Positions 6,401 through 7,449 of a DNA stretch of 7,449 nt are shown one piece after another. The notes under the pieces are model-generated. The model was given only the letters and a program-made list of their open reading frames with translations. It was not told where the DNA came from and did not search any database. Position 1 is the first letter of the stretch. Every line of letters starts with the position of its first letter. Both the position numbers and the translations under genes were made by a program. The DNA comes from Desulfamplus sp. (GTDB lineage: Bacteria > Desulfobacterota > Desulfobacteria > Desulfobacterales > Desulfobacteraceae), in NCBI GenBank assembly GCA_015231395.1, contig JADGBP010000033.1:1-7449 (forward strand), read 5' to 3'.

Positions 6401-6616
6401 CGAGTAAGCAATGCGAAGTCCTTTGGATTCAGCCAGCTCCTTTATTCCAAGAGGATGGAAAAAAGGGTAAAAGAGTTTTTTTGTATAACTTAGGGATTTA
6501 TTGCTGTCATAAAGATCATTAACAATTTTGATCAGTTCATGATCTCTCTTGTCAAAAAAAAATCTTCCATAGTCTTCTGGTTCACAATCATCTATTTTTT
6601 CGGCAAGTTTTAACAT
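3467..6616 (-). CDS. Large uncharacterised protein: degenerate PHP-like region plus multi-helix membrane region
   Basis: I do not recognise this 1049-residue protein as a named family. Residues 1-160 look helical. Residues 171-236 resemble the start of a PHP phosphoesterase domain: FDDHVHDANTKGRKTP (H174, H176, D177), a helix ending in KGIRRLRVV, then AADIMGIDIRIGIEF with E233 where PHP proteins have their G-x-E. The usual T-D-H motif is replaced by VVYYQY (203-208), so the metal site may be incomplete or inactive. A QKLES repeat linker (361-392) separates this from a second soluble region (395-700). Hydrophobic stretches near 714-731, 734-752, 814-833 and 847-876, with weaker ones at 790-803 and 880-900, suggest four to six membrane helices. 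The last 170 residues are charged and helical. ATG at 6616 has AAGGG seven to eight bases upstream. It lies 55 bp after the hydrolase gene and may be cotranscribed with it. A segment is duplicated inverted at bases 1-127. Confidence 0.85.
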   Translation of the reverse strand: MLKLAEKIDDCEPEDYGRFFFDKRDHELIKIVNDLYDSNKSLSYTKKLFYPFFHPLGIKELAESKGLRIAYSVVNLLNSLERGDLDYRLQALRGLRNEILDTAVGNMPKNSARILLQIMKELVRARGKYSRQIVLAHDFRKTASGKPRVIRKQLEKYHLLEMPEEWNQSTFDDHVHDANTKGRKTPTHLIMDAWIKGIRRLRVVYYQYIEPRFVAELSEAADIMGIDIRIGIEFTARFRDRFASIMWVSRGLEDVQSFLCFLAEPAVINFMEKGKEVMKYQAKYVLRVLEMFNNTHRKRFIADTGIELPPLDAVKFISFVAPGQASILHLGEYIHYEAIAVVKKLSSLNECTTLPESNKKQKLESQKLESQKLESQKLEPQKLESQNLESQNTHAHAIYQDLVSRTNKLTTIGIVNEYLSPKNYPGIPDPWTPIDSPDIPERLNLSVDQLLFQISMLHASFKITLNLSNLKVEDVIEILYMGDGLITRLEIFNLKDYAAGVTDHIPAINELQQAINEGSLIKLKRVMRHVIHHMEKAGYADEQDRREKLVEILHDLASLKSMYKAIPLKSRIGSDSTGRSLLAYGMGVGIIETLSPMARKEIRKKSSSRLIIPIHIKVYPSVAVIPRRRSGGLRSQLLSILSTLPGLEYLGSKKVKTWIVEEHSTNMEYPGNIITLGGVQQHMGSDFSLSLSDGKEDATPWRSWANLNTGIKNFLKVLIGFIPAFATFMLTKDWWFLAWFGAFIWFGITGLRNIVQAVLGGGGIMRSPLLRWNDYVSWERLTDSLLYTGFSVPLLDYLVKTLLLDKGMGITISTNPAILYTVMALANGIYLSSHNAFRGLPRAAVVGNFFRSVFSIPIAILFSIITGGILTSMAVPGVESIIQKWAAVISKAASDLVAALIEGPADRFQNIALRIRDYKRKFSDLFDSYSKLELLFPDAGELSILEDPEKLLNSGNAEVRDLITVMIINSLDMLYFWMYQPRARTTLKEMMIRFTPEERQIFLLSQKLLEQEQHISRLFVDGILGRKFSKPLSFYLMRYEEYLKALNYM
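4384..4510 (-). repeat. Parent copy of the inverted 127-bp repeat
   Basis: This stretch encodes residues 703-744 of the 1049-residue protein, spanning the lead-in to and the start of the membrane region. Its reverse complement is at bases 1-127 with one mismatch. Here the sequence is continuous with an uninterrupted reading frame on both sides, so this is the native copy. Confidence 0.93.
5441..5536 (-). repeat. 15-bp tandem repeat (QKLES unit) in the 1049-residue gene
   Basis: Six consecutive 5-residue units (QKLES three times, QKLEP, QKLES, QNLES, then QN) cover residues 361-392. The plus-strand DNA unit is a variant of gattcaagtttttgt. The array joins the PHP-like region to the next soluble region and is probably a flexible or helical charged linker. 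Confidence 0.95.
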
Positions 6617-6671
6617 TAATATTCCCTTTATTCTCTCTCTGGAAAATCAGTGCGTCTGTTCCTTAATTCCT

Positions 6672-7367
6672 TCAATTTCCTTTACAGAGAATTATAGCGT
6701 TCCCTTTTCCTTCAAGACCTTTTTTGAACAGTTGAGCATCCTCTTCGCTACCGACAAGAGTCCCATAGTGCATTGGTATAGCTATTTGTGGCTTGACTTT
6801 AAGAGCTGCGATCACTGCCTCTTCTGCTGTCATCACATAGGTGCCGGAAACTGGAAGAAATGCCACATCACATCGGATATCCGCCATTTCAGGTATAAGA
6901 TCCGTATCACCTGCATGATAAAATCTGAAAAATTCACCTTCCATGCCACCGTCCGGCAATCCTGCCACTATTGGCATTCCGACCACAAAGCCAAGCCAGT
7001 TTTTATTTTTAGGATGAAATTTTTTGTTGATATTATAGGCAGGAACAGCATCAATGGTAATACCTTTTACAGTTATGCTTTGCCCAACAGCCAGCACCTC
7101 AATTTTTCCCTCAACCGTTTTGCCAAGCTCTTTTTTAAGTTTTTTTGCACAGTCCTTTTCAGTAACAATAACTGTATCTTGCCCCATAATTTTTTTCACA
7201 TCCTCGCAGGAGCAGTGATCGTAGTGCTCATGAGTTATAAGAATAATGCCTGCATTAATACCGGACTCGATTTGATAGGGGTCAAAATAGATCACAGGAT
7301 CAGAATCAATTCTTATGCAGTCATGCCCAAGCCATTTAATTTGTTCTATCAACTTATTTTTGTCCAT
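6672..7367 (-). CDS. UlaG-like metallo-beta-lactamase-fold hydrolase
   Basis: This 231-residue cytoplasmic enzyme of the MBL fold belongs to the COG2220/UlaG-like group. The metal site is complete: WLGHDCIRI (H15) near the N-terminus, the signature THEHYDH (H46, H48, D50, H51), FYHAGDTD (H151, D154) and IPMHYGT (H200). Length is normal for a stand-alone hydrolase of this type. Members hydrolyse diverse phosphorylated, lactone or nucleotide substrates, so the substrate cannot be named. ATG at 7367-7365 is chosen because GGAGG lies eight bases upstream. An in-frame ATG five codons earlier (7382-7380) also has a GAGG ten bases upstream and would give 236 residues (MEVNS added); both may be used. 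No convincing promoter is visible in the 67 bases upstream, so the gene may be transcribed from beyond the window. Confidence 0.88.
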   Translation of the reverse strand: MDKNKLIEQIKWLGHDCIRIDSDPVIYFDPYQIESGINAGIILITHEHYDHCSCEDVKKIMGQDTVIVTEKDCAKKLKKELGKTVEGKIEVLAVGQSITVKGITIDAVPAYNINKKFHPKNKNWLGFVVGMPIVAGLPDGGMEGEFFRFYHAGDTDLIPEMADIRCDVAFLPVSGTYVMTAEEAVIAALKVKPQIAIPMHYGTLVGSEEDAQLFKKGLEGKGNAIILCKGN

Positions 7368-7397
7368 TGAGTTTACCTCCATTTTTGAGTTACCTCT
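7364..7397 (-). promoter_or_regulatory. Duplicated ribosome site and start codon of the MBL hydrolase gene
   Basis: The minus strand carries two near-copies in a row of a Shine-Dalgarno plus start unit: GAGGTAACTCAAAAATGG, then GAGGTAAACTCAATGG, overlapping at ATGGAGG. Each has a GAGG/GGAGG at usable spacing and an in-frame ATG. It looks like a small tandem duplication that left two alternative in-frame starts. Confidence 0.7.
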
Positions 7398-7449
7398 ATT
7401 TTATGCAGCATTTTCAGAAACTTCTTTTGTTCAAAATTGTAGAAACTAC

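Noticed and set aside
6732..7370. Plus-strand 212-codon frame opposite the MBL hydrolase
   Set aside because: The minus strand has all the metal-binding motifs of the family in order; the plus-strand product is Cys/His/Phe-rich noise.
7439..7449. Short palindrome gtagaaactac at the right edge
   Set aside because: Four-base arms are too short to interpret, and it is cut by the window end.

Overview
The window is AT-rich bacterial DNA. Nearly all of it is a gene block read on the minus strand, so transcription runs from high to low coordinates. A FliK-like flagellar protein, a membrane-anchored protein with the C-terminal domain seen in flagellar operons, and a good RpoN (sigma-54) promoter match between blocks suggest a flagellated Gram-negative. 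The style of the proteins fits a Desulfobacterota (deltaproteobacterial sulfate-reducer type) best, but that placement is an inference from remembered families, not a search result.

Layout in order of transcription: (1) 7367-6672, a UlaG-like metallo-beta-lactamase-fold hydrolase with a complete metal site; (2) 6616-3467, a 1049-residue protein of no named family, with a degenerate PHP-like region, a QKLES repeat linker and a C-terminal multi-helix membrane region; (3) 3466-3333, a 134-bp regulatory gap with a sigma-54 promoter match, a perfect 11-bp palindrome at the expected transcription start, and a strong ribosome site; (4) 3332-2535, a membrane-anchored coiled-coil protein with a helix-turn-helix-like tail; (5) 2538-706, a FliK-like hook-length control protein with two different tandem-repeat arrays; (6) 709-188, a VanZ-like four-helix membrane protein; (7) from about 161 or 152 to the left edge, the start of a further gene. 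Genes 4, 5 and 6 are joined by two TTGA overlaps in which a TTG start shares bases with the previous stop, so they look like one translationally coupled flagellar operon driven from the sigma-54 site. Genes 1 and 2 appear to be a separate unit; nothing in the sequence ties them to the flagellum.

The most striking structural signal is at the left edge. Bases 1-127 are an inverted copy (126 of 127 identical) of 4384-4510, an internal piece of the 1049-residue gene, and homology stops abruptly at base 128. This could be a real partial duplication or inversion. However, a match of 127 bases that starts at base 1 is also what a short-read assembly graph branch, or an inverted chimera from genome amplification, would leave. 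The bases left of 128 should be treated with suspicion.

A second theme is in-frame tandem repeat expansion in three neighbouring genes: 15-bp units in gene 2, 30-bp in gene 4, 24-bp and 51-bp in gene 5. All units are multiples of three and all lie in linker-like regions.
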